A stretch of DNA of 64,000 nt from Oscillospiraceae bacterium (GTDB lineage: Bacteria; Bacillota; Clostridia; Oscillospirales; Ruminococcaceae). The position numbers and the translations under genes were made by a program. Below the pieces are notes generated by a model. The model did no database searches. It was not told the DNA's origin and was given only the letters and a program-made list of their open reading frames with translations. The stretch is from NCBI GenBank assembly GCA_020054675.1, contig JAIHAL010000007.1, positions 91,195 to 155,194 of the forward strand, given 5' to 3'. Positions 8,897-16,340 of this stretch are shown here, one piece after another; the first letter of the stretch is position 1; every line of letters starts with the position of its first letter.

Positions 8897-9454
8897 ATGA
8901 ACAACAAAACTACGGCATGGATTGCAAGAACCGGCCTTTTCCTTGCGGTTGCTGTAATCGCACAGCTTATAGGCTCTCAAATGGGAGGAGGCATCGCCGG
9001 ACAAATCATAACCGGAAGCCTTGTAAACATGGCTCTTATCGTTGCGGGAATAACCGCCGGAATTTCATCCGGAATTTCAATAGCAGTCCTCTCGCCCTGC
9101 CTTGCTTTTCTGCTTGGAATAATGAAATTTGCTCCCGCAATCCCGATTGTAATAGCCGGAAACATCGCAATAGTGATTATAACCGCATTCGTTTATAATT
9201 ATTATTCAAAATCAGAAATGAAGCTTGCTTTGCAAAAACTGTTCATACTGCTTGGAATGATTTTCGGCGCTCTTTTTAAGTGTGCACTTATGTGGATAAG
9301 CGCGCTTTACATCCTCCCGCTTTTTGTGGCAAAAGTTCCCCCTGCAATAATATCAAGCTTTTCGCTTCCGCAGGCCGTTACCGGAACAATCGGAGGAATT
9401 CTTGCAATGCTGACAGTTCCATCATTGCTTAAAATAAAAAGGAATGATGTATGA
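8897..9454 (+). CDS. ECF transporter S-component-like membrane protein
   Basis: 185 residues, very hydrophobic, with five or six membrane segments, rich in small residues (GSQMGGGIAGQIITGSLVNMALIVAG). Size and topology fit substrate-binding S-components of energy-coupling factor transporters, which capture a vitamin or cofactor and use a shared EcfAAT module. The substrate is not recognisable and no riboswitch was seen upstream. The ATG at 8897 has AAAGGGG about 8 nt upstream. Transcription probably starts from the promoter at the edge of R1. It precedes pyk by 150 bp, which has its own promoter, so it is probably monocistronic. Confidence 0.65.
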   Translation: MNNKTTAWIARTGLFLAVAVIAQLIGSQMGGGIAGQIITGSLVNMALIVAGITAGISSGISIAVLSPCLAFLLGIMKFAPAIPIVIAGNIAIVIITAFVYNYYSKSEMKLALQKLFILLGMIFGALFKCALMWISALYILPLFVAKVPPAIISSFSLPQAVTGTIGGILAMLTVPSLLKIKRNDV

Positions 9455-9519
9455 AAAGTCAATAAACCGATTTTACGAATTTTTACTCGTATTTGTAAAA
9501 GATTTTATATTGTTTAACA

Positions 9520-9549
9520 TTGACGAAATGCATTGCCGTAAGTTATAAT
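9520..9549 (+). promoter_or_regulatory. Promoter of pyk
   Basis: TTGACG (9520-9525), 18-bp spacer, TATAAT (9544-9549), about 50 bp before the ATG. Confidence 0.75.
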
Positions 9550-9605
9550 ATATGATAGGAAAGAATTTTGAGTTTTATATATTATTAACGAGAGGCTGAT
9601 TTTTT

Positions 9606-11045
9606 ATGAGGAAAACTAAAATCGTCTGCACGGTAGGCCCCGCTACGGATAATGATGACGTCCTGCGCGAAATGATGCTTTCTGGCATGAATGTCGCACG
9701 CTTCAACTTTTCCCACGGCGACTACGAAACACACAAAAAACGCTTTGAACAGGTCGTAAGATTAAGGGAGGAGCTTGGCCTTCCCATAGCAACAATGCTT
9801 GACACAAAGGGCCCGGAAATCCGACTTGGCAAATTTGTTGACAATAAGCCCGTTGAAATAAAGGATGGTGATAAGTTCACGCTTACCACAAAGGATATCC
9901 CCTGCACTGCGGAAATTGCTTCTGTTTCATTTGCGAAACTTCCGCAGGATGTAAAGCCCGGCATTTCAATACTCATAAACGACGGCCTTGTGGAGCTTGT
10001 AGTTGAAAAAATTTGCGGCACTGATATTATATGCAAGGTAAAGCATGGCGGAATCCTCTCCAACAACAAAGGCGTAAACGTGCCCGGAATTCAGCTTTCA
10101 ATGCCCTACCTTTCGGATAAGGATATGTCCGACCTTGAATTCGGCGCAAAAATGGGCTTTGATTTCATTGCCGCAAGCTTTGTAAGAAGCTCTGCGGATA
10201 TAAATTACCTCAGAAAGTTCACCCAGTCGCTTGGCTGGTACACTCCGCGCATCATCGCCAAAATCGAAAACATGGACGGAGTAAACAACATAGACGAAAT
10301 AATTGAAGTTTCAGACGGAATAATGATTGCAAGGGGCGATATGGGCGTTGAAATCCCGTTCGAGCTTATTCCGGCAATACAAAAAAACCTTATTTCAAAG
10401 GGATATAAAGCGGGCAAGCAGGTAATCACGGCAACACAAATGCTTGAATCCATGATAACCAATCCCCGCCCGACCCGTGCGGAAATAACCGACGTTGCAA
10501 ACGCAATCTACGACGGCACAAGCGCAATCATGCTCAGCGGCGAAACCGCGGCTGGGGCCCATCCCGTCGAAGCGGTAAAAACAATGGCACTCATTGCCGA
10601 AACCACCGAAAAAGACATAAATTATTTTTCAAGGCTTGCAAAAAGGGATTTTGATACAAGCTCCGATGTTACAAACGCAATTTCCCACGCAACTGTGACC
10701 ACTGCGCACGATTTGAACGCAAAGGCAATAATAACAGTTACAAAAACAGGCTCTACTGCAAGGATGATTTCAAAATTCCGTCCCGTTTCACCAATAATAG
10801 GCTGTACCACAAGCGAAATAGTCTGCCGCCAGATGAACCTTTCATGGGGAGTAACTCCCATAATGTGCGAGGAAAAGGACAACACCGACGAGCTTTTCGA
10901 CCACGCAATAGATATGGCGGAGCAGCACAAGCTTGTCGCGGAAGGCGACCTTGTTGTAATAACCGCCGGAATTCCCCTTGGAATGTCCGGAACCACAAAT
11001 ATGCTTAAAGTTCATACCGTAAAAGGCCCCGATAAAAAGGGTTGA
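9606..11045 (+). CDS. pyk: Pyruvate kinase
   Basis: 479 residues, the length of pyruvate kinases without the extra C-terminal PEP-utiliser domain found in bacilli. The barrel carries MNVARFNFSHG near the N-terminus, the Mg-binding KIEN segment, and the signature segment around residues 275-320 (ITATQMLESM, then PTRAE and DVANAIYDG). The C-terminal allosteric domain is present (TKTGSTARMISKFRP). It converts PEP and ADP to pyruvate and ATP, the last step of glycolysis for sugars released by the neighbouring phosphorylase and hydrolases. ATG with AGAGGC upstream; own promoter. Confidence 0.97.
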   Translation: MRKTKIVCTVGPATDNDDVLREMMLSGMNVARFNFSHGDYETHKKRFEQVVRLREELGLPIATMLDTKGPEIRLGKFVDNKPVEIKDGDKFTLTTKDIPCTAEIASVSFAKLPQDVKPGISILINDGLVELVVEKICGTDIICKVKHGGILSNNKGVNVPGIQLSMPYLSDKDMSDLEFGAKMGFDFIAASFVRSSADINYLRKFTQSLGWYTPRIIAKIENMDGVNNIDEIIEVSDGIMIARGDMGVEIPFELIPAIQKNLISKGYKAGKQVITATQMLESMITNPRPTRAEITDVANAIYDGTSAIMLSGETAAGAHPVEAVKTMALIAETTEKDINYFSRLAKRDFDTSSDVTNAISHATVTTAHDLNAKAIITVTKTGSTARMISKFRPVSPIIGCTTSEIVCRQMNLSWGVTPIMCEEKDNTDELFDHAIDMAEQHKLVAEGDLVVITAGIPLGMSGTTNMLKVHTVKGPDKKG

Positions 11046-11070
11046 CATTTGGAAAAACAAATGATATAAT
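11042..11070 (+). promoter_or_regulatory. Consensus sigma-A promoter of the thiT transcript
   Basis: Perfect TTGACA (11042-11047) and TATAAT (11065-11070) with a 17-bp spacer. The -35 box overlaps the pyk stop codon. Confidence 0.92.
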
Positions 11071-11086
11071 TTAACTGCAAATTAAA

Positions 11087-11190
11087 TAGGGGAGCTTTTT
11101 GAAAAAGGCTGAGAGGGAATTGGCGCATTTTGCGCAGTATTCCGACCCATAACCTGATTCGGATAATGCCGACGTAGGAGAATATCTTAA
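11087..11190 (+). ncRNA. TPP riboswitch (THI element)
   Basis: Hallmarks are present in order: GGGGAGC entry, CTGAGAGGG, a variable helix (GGCGCATTTTGCGC region), then ACCTGATTCGGATAATGCC and GACGTAGG-like closure. It lies between a consensus promoter and a terminator hairpin preceding thiT, so thiamine pyrophosphate binding should reduce transcription of the transporter. Confidence 0.96.
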
Positions 11191-11247
11191 AAGCATTTAT
11201 AAGCTGCCGGGTTAAAATAAATCTGACAGCTTTTATGTTTATTCAAG

Positions 11248-11289
11248 GCATATGCGCCCCATAATTTGCGCATATGCTTTTATTTTTTT
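11248..11289 (+). terminator. Riboswitch expression-platform terminator
   Basis: Arms GCATATGCGC and GCGCATATGC, then a T-rich tract. A second inverted pair (AAGCTG with CAGCTT, about 11199-11232) upstream may form the competing antiterminator. Confidence 0.85.
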
Positions 11290-11303
11290 AGGAGGCTGCA
11301 AAA

Positions 11304-11852
11304 ATGAATACAAAAAAACTTGTCACAAGCGCCGTAATGCTTGCTCTTGCATCTGTTTTAAGCACGATTAAAATTTTTCAAATGCCACTTGGCGGGTCTA
11401 TAACACTGCTCAGCATGCTGCCCGTTGTACTTTTGTCAATAAAATACGGCACAAAATGGGGCTTTTTTTCGGCATTTGCCTATTCGCTCATCCAGTTTGC
11501 GCTTGACATTCCCGCTGTAATGAGTTGGGGACTTACTCCAACAATGTGGGCCGGAAGCATCGTTTTCGATTATCTTATAGCCTTTACGATTCTTGGGATT
11601 GCCGGAATTTGGAGGGATAAAGGCTTCAAAGGCATTATGGCCGGAATTTCCCTTGCCCTTTGTTCAAGATTTTTAAGCCATGTGATTTCAGGCTCTATCT
11701 TCTTTGCCGTTTGGTGTCCGGATGGATGGAGCCCGATTCCATATGCCGTTTGCTACAACGGAGCATTCATGCTTCCCGAACTTATCTTTACTCTTGCCGG
11801 AGCTGCGGTACTTTTCAAGCTCCCGCAGACAAACAGGCTTTTAAACGAATAG
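11304..11852 (+). CDS. thiT: Thiamine ECF transporter S-component ThiT
   Basis: 182 residues with six membrane segments. The conserved Trp/Tyr-rich loops of ThiT are visible (SYxS-like AFAYSLIQF, VMSWGLTP, VWCPDGWSPIPYAVCYNG); aromatic residues of this type stack on thiamine. ThiT binds thiamine with high affinity and works with a shared EcfAAT energising module, which is not in this window. The upstream TPP riboswitch independently supports the substrate. ATG with TAGGAGG about 7 nt upstream. Confidence 0.95.
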   Translation: MNTKKLVTSAVMLALASVLSTIKIFQMPLGGSITLLSMLPVVLLSIKYGTKWGFFSAFAYSLIQFALDIPAVMSWGLTPTMWAGSIVFDYLIAFTILGIAGIWRDKGFKGIMAGISLALCSRFLSHVISGSIFFAVWCPDGWSPIPYAVCYNGAFMLPELIFTLAGAAVLFKLPQTNRLLNE

Positions 11853-11856
11853 TGAA

Positions 11857-11893
11857 CAAAAAATGAATGAGGCTTGCTCCCCATTCATTTTTT
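11857..11893. terminator. Bidirectional terminator between thiT and the GH26 gene
   Basis: Arms AAAAAATGAATG and CATTCATTTTTT with an approximately 12-nt loop. It overlaps the last codons of the convergent GH26 gene. Confidence 0.85.
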
Positions 11894-12859
11894 GTATGCC
11901 TGCAAATCTTCAAGATTTAAACTGAACGGATGATTAAATCCCCTTATAAGGCCCTCGACTGTGTTCCATTGAGGGTCTGCGGGAAAGCTGTTCCAGAGCA
12001 TATACCAAAGCCATGGGATTTCTTCTTCCTGCAATGCGTCTAAATTGGGGATTGTTCCTATTTCGCCTATGGCATTGGGCTTTTTGCCTGTGCTTGCCTG
12101 CGAAAGTCTTTCAAAATCGCTTTTCAGAGTTGTTCCTTTTATTTTGTCAGCATAGCTGTCGATGCTGTTGATGTCAACCACATCATCACCGGGATAGTAC
12201 TCATCTCCCGGAGCGTTAAGCACCCAAATCAGATTGTCAAGCTGATATTTTTCCGTAAAAAGCTTATACATAAGGCGGTAAAGCTCCTTGAATGCGGCGG
12301 GATTTGCGCCCCACCAGAACCAGTTCCCGTCCGCCTCGTGGAGAGGGCGCCAGAGCACGGGCACTTTTTCGTCCTTAAAAGCTTTAAGCACTCCAGCAAT
12401 CTTTTCAAGGTCCGAAAGCATTGCCTCATAATCCATGCCTTTTTCTTTTAAAACTTCATCAAGCGCAAAATCCGTATTTTCAGCATAAAAGCTTTTATTC
12501 CTGCCCTTTGTCGGCGAAAACCAATGCCATGTAAGAGTTATTACTGCGCCTTTGCCTGCCCATTCAAGAGCCGCTTCGACGCTCCTTTTGTTGTTTTCGA
12601 CTTCATCTATGCATTCCCATGTGCTTTCGGGAGTTTCAACCGCATTTGAATAGCTTAAAAGGTCAAATCCAAGCACTGCGGGAGTTTTTCCGGTTATTCT
12701 TTTTATGTAGCCAATGTCAGGGCATGAAGCTTTGTTTGAATGCTGGCCGCTTAAAATCCTTTTGCCTTGTATGGACTGCAAAAAGCGCATAAGTTCCTTT
12801 GCCTCTTTGCCGGCATTTAGGTTTGAAAGTGAAAAATCAGGTGAAAATTTATGTTCCAT
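11885..12859 (-). CDS. GH26 beta-mannanase/mannosidase, intracellular
   Basis: 324 residues forming a single GH26 barrel. The acid/base Glu is E175 in WRPLHEADGNWFWWG and the nucleophile is E266 in AIGEIGT, both in their family contexts. There is no signal peptide, so it probably trims imported mannan or manno-oligosaccharides in the cytoplasm. The ATG at 12859 has TGAGGT upstream; an ATG four codons earlier overlaps this site. It is the last gene of the minus-strand transporter locus, separated by a terminator, so it may be expressed by read-through or at lower level. Some GH26 members act on mixed-linkage glucan or xylan, so mannan is the likeliest but not the only substrate. Confidence 0.88.
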   Translation of the reverse strand: MEHKFSPDFSLSNLNAGKEAKELMRFLQSIQGKRILSGQHSNKASCPDIGYIKRITGKTPAVLGFDLLSYSNAVETPESTWECIDEVENNKRSVEAALEWAGKGAVITLTWHWFSPTKGRNKSFYAENTDFALDEVLKEKGMDYEAMLSDLEKIAGVLKAFKDEKVPVLWRPLHEADGNWFWWGANPAAFKELYRLMYKLFTEKYQLDNLIWVLNAPGDEYYPGDDVVDINSIDSYADKIKGTTLKSDFERLSQASTGKKPNAIGEIGTIPNLDALQEEEIPWLWYMLWNSFPADPQWNTVEGLIRGFNHPFSLNLEDLQAYKK

Positions 12860-12880
12860 ATTATACCTCATATAAAAATT

Positions 12881-12908
12881 AAGGGCCGTCCGACGGGCGG
12901 CCCTTTTT
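12881..12908 (-). terminator. Terminator after the small binding-protein gene
   Basis: GC-rich hairpin with arms AAGGGCCG/CGGCCCTT and an inner CCG/CGG pair, followed on the minus strand by AATTTTT. It lies between the binding-protein and GH26 genes and probably lowers GH26 expression relative to the transporter. Confidence 0.75.
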
Positions 12909-12918
12909 AATGTGTTAG

Positions 12919-14355
12919 TTATTTCAAAACTGCTGAAACCTTGTCTTGGGCAATCTGCTTGTTTTCCTCAACTGCCTGTGAAACAGTCTTGCCGTCAACA
13001 ATAATTGCATTAATTACGTTTCCAAGCGGATAATCAGGAATAGTGCTGTAATAGTCAACTTTTGCGCAATTTTTGGAAATTTCCATGGTGAGATTTACAT
13101 CATCTTCAGTAAGATAGATGGATTCAAGCCATTGGAGAGTTACGTCAGTCTTTGCGCTGAAATCTGCGCCGCACCAGTCAATGAGTTCTTCAAAAATCTG
13201 ATATGCCCATTCCGGCTTTTCAACTCCGCGCGGAATTGCCACGCCGCCGCTTGCAAGGAAATATCTTGCATCGGTATTGTTGGACGGGCCCTTAGGCATA
13301 GGAGCTATACCGTAATTGTATGTAAGCTTCGGGTCGGAGTTGGGAATCATCCATGTTTCGGCATAGAAGAGAGCAACCTTTCCATCCTTGAAGCTGCCGT
13401 CGTTTCCGCCCCAGTCGTTCGGGTCGTTGTTTACAAGGTAACCTACTTTTTCAACATTGTAAATCTTGTTTACAAAATCAAGAGCTTCAACAGTCTTTGC
13501 ATCATCAAGACCGGACTTCTTATTTGTTTCATCAAGAAGGAATCCGTCGTTTGAAGCAATAAGCTGCGGTACAAGACGTCCGGGAGTTCCGCCAACGCCC
13601 CACTGGTCAATCTTGCCGTCGCCGTCGGTATCCTTTGTGGCAGCCTTTGCAATTTCCATGAACTTATCCCATGTCCATTCGCCCTTCTTGTAAAGCTCAT
13701 CGGGAGCTGTAAGGCCGAGCTTCTTAATCATGTCGCGGTTGAATCCGATATAAATGCCGCTGATGGGAAGGTTGAATTCTTCCATGAAGTAATTCTTGCC
13801 AAGCATCTTAACGGGCTTCAAAACAAGCTGTTCGTTAAGGATATCTGCATTCTTGGGAGCATATTCGTCAACGGAAAGAAGTTCATTTGCCAGAATTGCC
13901 GACATTCCCTGTGAAGCGGAAAGGTTGATGAGGTCGCAGAAAGGCTTGCCTGCCATTACGCTGGTAGTAAGTTTTTCGCTAATCTGGTCGTAAGGAACGT
14001 TTACATACTGGATTTTGCAGTTGTACTTCTTTTCAATCCTTTTAAGGTTTTCAAGCTTGCCTATCATTTCCTGGTTTGCGGAAGAATCAAGCACGGTATC
14101 CGAGGTCGCCGGAATCATGTCCCAGTTGTAAACAAGGGTAAAGGTTCTGCCGCCCATGTCAACTGGTTCATATTTGTCATAAGGCGCTTTTGCTTCAGCA
14201 GCGCTTGTTTCAGCCGCAGTAGTTTCAGCCGCCTTGGTTGTTTCCTCAGCCTTTGAGGAAGAGCTTTCCTTTGTTCCTCCTCCGCCGCAGGCTGTTGCAA
14301 GCGCCATAAAAGAACAAAGGGCAACGCTTAAAGCTTTTTTGGAATTCTTTTTCAT
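12919..14355 (-). CDS. ABC transporter sugar-binding lipoprotein
   Basis: 478 residues. Lys-rich signal peptide with lipobox ATAC (Cys23), then a low-complexity Ser/Thr/Ala/Glu linker (about 28-57) and a periplasmic-binding-protein fold of the CUT1 class (family 1 extracellular solute-binding protein). A calcium-loop-like segment (DTDGDGKIDQWG) occurs near residue 240. It would be lipid-anchored outside the membrane and deliver oligosaccharide to the two permeases immediately upstream. The GH26 gene downstream suggests manno- or gluco-oligosaccharides. ATG with AAAGGAGAAA. Confidence 0.92.
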   Translation of the reverse strand: MKKNSKKALSVALCSFMALATACGGGGTKESSSSKAEETTKAAETTAAETSAAEAKAPYDKYEPVDMGGRTFTLVYNWDMIPATSDTVLDSSANQEMIGKLENLKRIEKKYNCKIQYVNVPYDQISEKLTTSVMAGKPFCDLINLSASQGMSAILANELLSVDEYAPKNADILNEQLVLKPVKMLGKNYFMEEFNLPISGIYIGFNRDMIKKLGLTAPDELYKKGEWTWDKFMEIAKAATKDTDGDGKIDQWGVGGTPGRLVPQLIASNDGFLLDETNKKSGLDDAKTVEALDFVNKIYNVEKVGYLVNNDPNDWGGNDGSFKDGKVALFYAETWMIPNSDPKLTYNYGIAPMPKGPSNNTDARYFLASGGVAIPRGVEKPEWAYQIFEELIDWCGADFSAKTDVTLQWLESIYLTEDDVNLTMEISKNCAKVDYYSTIPDYPLGNVINAIIVDGKTVSQAVEENKQIAQDKVSAVLK

Positions 14356-14410
14356 GCCATATTTCTCCTTTTAAATCAATATATTATTATGGCTTTTGGC
14401 CATAAAAAAC

Positions 14411-15394
14411 TTAACCTACTATGCCGCTTCTTTCGATTCCCTCCATGAAATACTTTTGGAGGAAAAGATAAATTACCACAAGCGGCAAAATTGTGAGAAG
14501 AACGCCGGAGCTGATAATAAGCTTTACCTGATTTGGGTCCCTTATTTGAAGCTGCGCCGAAAGCTTTGATGCCAAGGTGGTAAGCTTCACCGACAAAAAT
14601 CCCATATTTTCCATGAAAAGGGATGAGAAAAATACGTCATTGTACTGCCATACAAGAGCAAAAAGCATTACCGTAATGATGGACGGAATTGCATTCGGGA
14701 GCATGATAAAGAAATAAGTATAAAATGTTCCCGCACCGTCTATGAAAGCTGCGCTTTCAAGCTCTTTCGGAAGCCCCTTGAAGAACTGCCGGAAGATGTA
14801 GATGAAAAGCCCCGACCTAAGCCCCATTCCCGTAATTGTCATCAAGAGCAGAGGATATGGAGTATTGATAAGATTCAACGGCTTTCCGGAAATAAGGCTT
14901 ATGATTCCGAAAATATCAAAGCCCCTGAACTGGGTGTAAAGCGGAACCATTATCGTCTGCACGGGAACCACGATTGTGAGCACCACAAGAGCAAAGAGTA
15001 TCTTATTCCCCGGAAAATCAAACCTTGCAAATCCGTATCCCACAAAAGAGCATATAAACGCCTGCAAGAGCATTATTACCACCGAAAACCCAAGGCTTAT
15101 CGCCAGCGATTTCGGATAGTCAATCTGCTTGAATGCCGTTATAAGATTTTGAGCGTTCGGATTTTCAGGAATAAGGTAAATAAGCGGGTTGTAAAAATCC
15201 TCCAACGGCATGAATGAATCCGAAACAAGTCCTATAATCGGGCTTAAAATAACAAATGAAGTCCCAATAAGAATGATTATTATTACAAGGTTTAAAAAGA
15301 AATTCTTTACCTTGTTTTCGGATTTTTTCACACTGAGTTTAAAATCCTCGGATTTTGTGTATGTTTTTGCCTTCTGCACAAGCTGCAAATCCAA
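14411..15394 (-). CDS. CUT1 sugar ABC permease (MalG-type)
   Basis: 327 residues, six membrane segments after a longer charged cytoplasmic N-terminus. The EAA loop that contacts the ATPase is visible around GLPKELESAAFIDGAGTFYTYFFIMLPN. The start is TTG at 15394, backed by AGGAGGG with 7-nt spacing. It pairs with the next upstream permease to form the channel for the lipoprotein-fed transporter. No MsmK/UgpC-type ATPase is encoded in the locus; such systems often share one encoded elsewhere. Confidence 0.92.
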   Translation of the reverse strand: MDLQLVQKAKTYTKSEDFKLSVKKSENKVKNFFLNLVIIIILIGTSFVILSPIIGLVSDSFMPLEDFYNPLIYLIPENPNAQNLITAFKQIDYPKSLAISLGFSVVIMLLQAFICSFVGYGFARFDFPGNKILFALVVLTIVVPVQTIMVPLYTQFRGFDIFGIISLISGKPLNLINTPYPLLLMTITGMGLRSGLFIYIFRQFFKGLPKELESAAFIDGAGTFYTYFFIMLPNAIPSIITVMLFALVWQYNDVFFSSLFMENMGFLSVKLTTLASKLSAQLQIRDPNQVKLIISSGVLLTILPLVVIYLFLQKYFMEGIERSGIVG

Positions 15395-15422
15395 TTTAAA
15401 GCCCTCCTTTCTTTAACGGCTG

Positions 15423-16340
15423 TCAGGATTGATAAAAGACCTTTTTGGAAATAAGGAAGCTTACTATTCCCAAAATCGCACAGACGCACAGCGAGCTTAT
15501 TACTGACATTGCCGCCCCAAGCCCAAAGTCAAGGCTTGTGAATGCCGTAGTATGGGCAACTTCAACTATATCGCTCTGCGAATAAAGGTCTATGATGGTG
15601 TAAACCACATTCGTAAGAATCAAAGGACTTACCATCGGAAAAGTTATTTTCCAAAAGGTTTCATATGAGGTTGCGCCTTCAATTTGGGCAACTTCATAAA
15701 GCGACGGTGAGATTGCCTGCAATGCCGCAAGGAAGATGATAATCTGCACTCCTGATGAACGGATTATTTCATACAGCCTTGAAACCGCACCGACAAGGTA
15801 TTCTATAACCTGATTGGGCATCCCGAAATCCATAAGCGCTCCCGCAAAAACCATTGCATTAAGGCCTGTCGCAGTTGTATCCGTAACCTGTGCCGCAGCG
15901 GTATTGGACATTCCTCCCATAAGCGCTTCAAGGTTTGAGTTAAGCGTATCGTTTATTGCTGCGCTTGCCATTATTACCGGCAGGAAGAATATCGCCCTGA
16001 CAAGCGCCCTGCCCTTGAATTTCCTGTTGAGCAGTATTGCAATAAAGAGGCTGAAAAATGTTATCAGCGGAACATCAATAAGAATTGAACCCATTGATTC
16101 GGTTAATCTTCTTACAAAATCAGCGCTTTCGCGCAAAGCATAGCGGTAATTTTCAATCCCCGCCCATGTTATGGAAAATCCTCCGCCGTCGTTTATTTTT
16201 ATCTTTGAAAAGCTGAATACAACCGCTTCGACAAGATTATAGGCAAAGAAAAGCAGGAACCCTATAACCCAAGGCGCCACAAAATAAAGTCCCATCAGCT
16301 TTTGACGCTGTGTAAGGCTTAAGCCTTTTTTCTTTTTCAT
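15423..16340 (-). CDS. CUT1 sugar ABC permease (MalF-type)
   Basis: 305 residues, six membrane segments. EAA loop: SPSLYEVAQIEGATSYETFWKITFPM. An atypical approximately 60-residue loop (about 135-195, GGMSNTAAAQVTDTTATG) lies between TM3 and TM4, longer than in most homologues and probably exposed outside; it could contact the accessory envelope proteins encoded next to it. Its ATG overlaps the stop of the DUF5696 gene by 4 nt (ATGA), showing translational coupling. Confidence 0.9.
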   Translation of the reverse strand: MKKKKGLSLTQRQKLMGLYFVAPWVIGFLLFFAYNLVEAVVFSFSKIKINDGGGFSITWAGIENYRYALRESADFVRRLTESMGSILIDVPLITFFSLFIAILLNRKFKGRALVRAIFFLPVIMASAAINDTLNSNLEALMGGMSNTAAAQVTDTTATGLNAMVFAGALMDFGMPNQVIEYLVGAVSRLYEIIRSSGVQIIIFLAALQAISPSLYEVAQIEGATSYETFWKITFPMVSPLILTNVVYTIIDLYSQSDIVEVAHTTAFTSLDFGLGAAMSVISSLCVCAILGIVSFLISKKVFYQS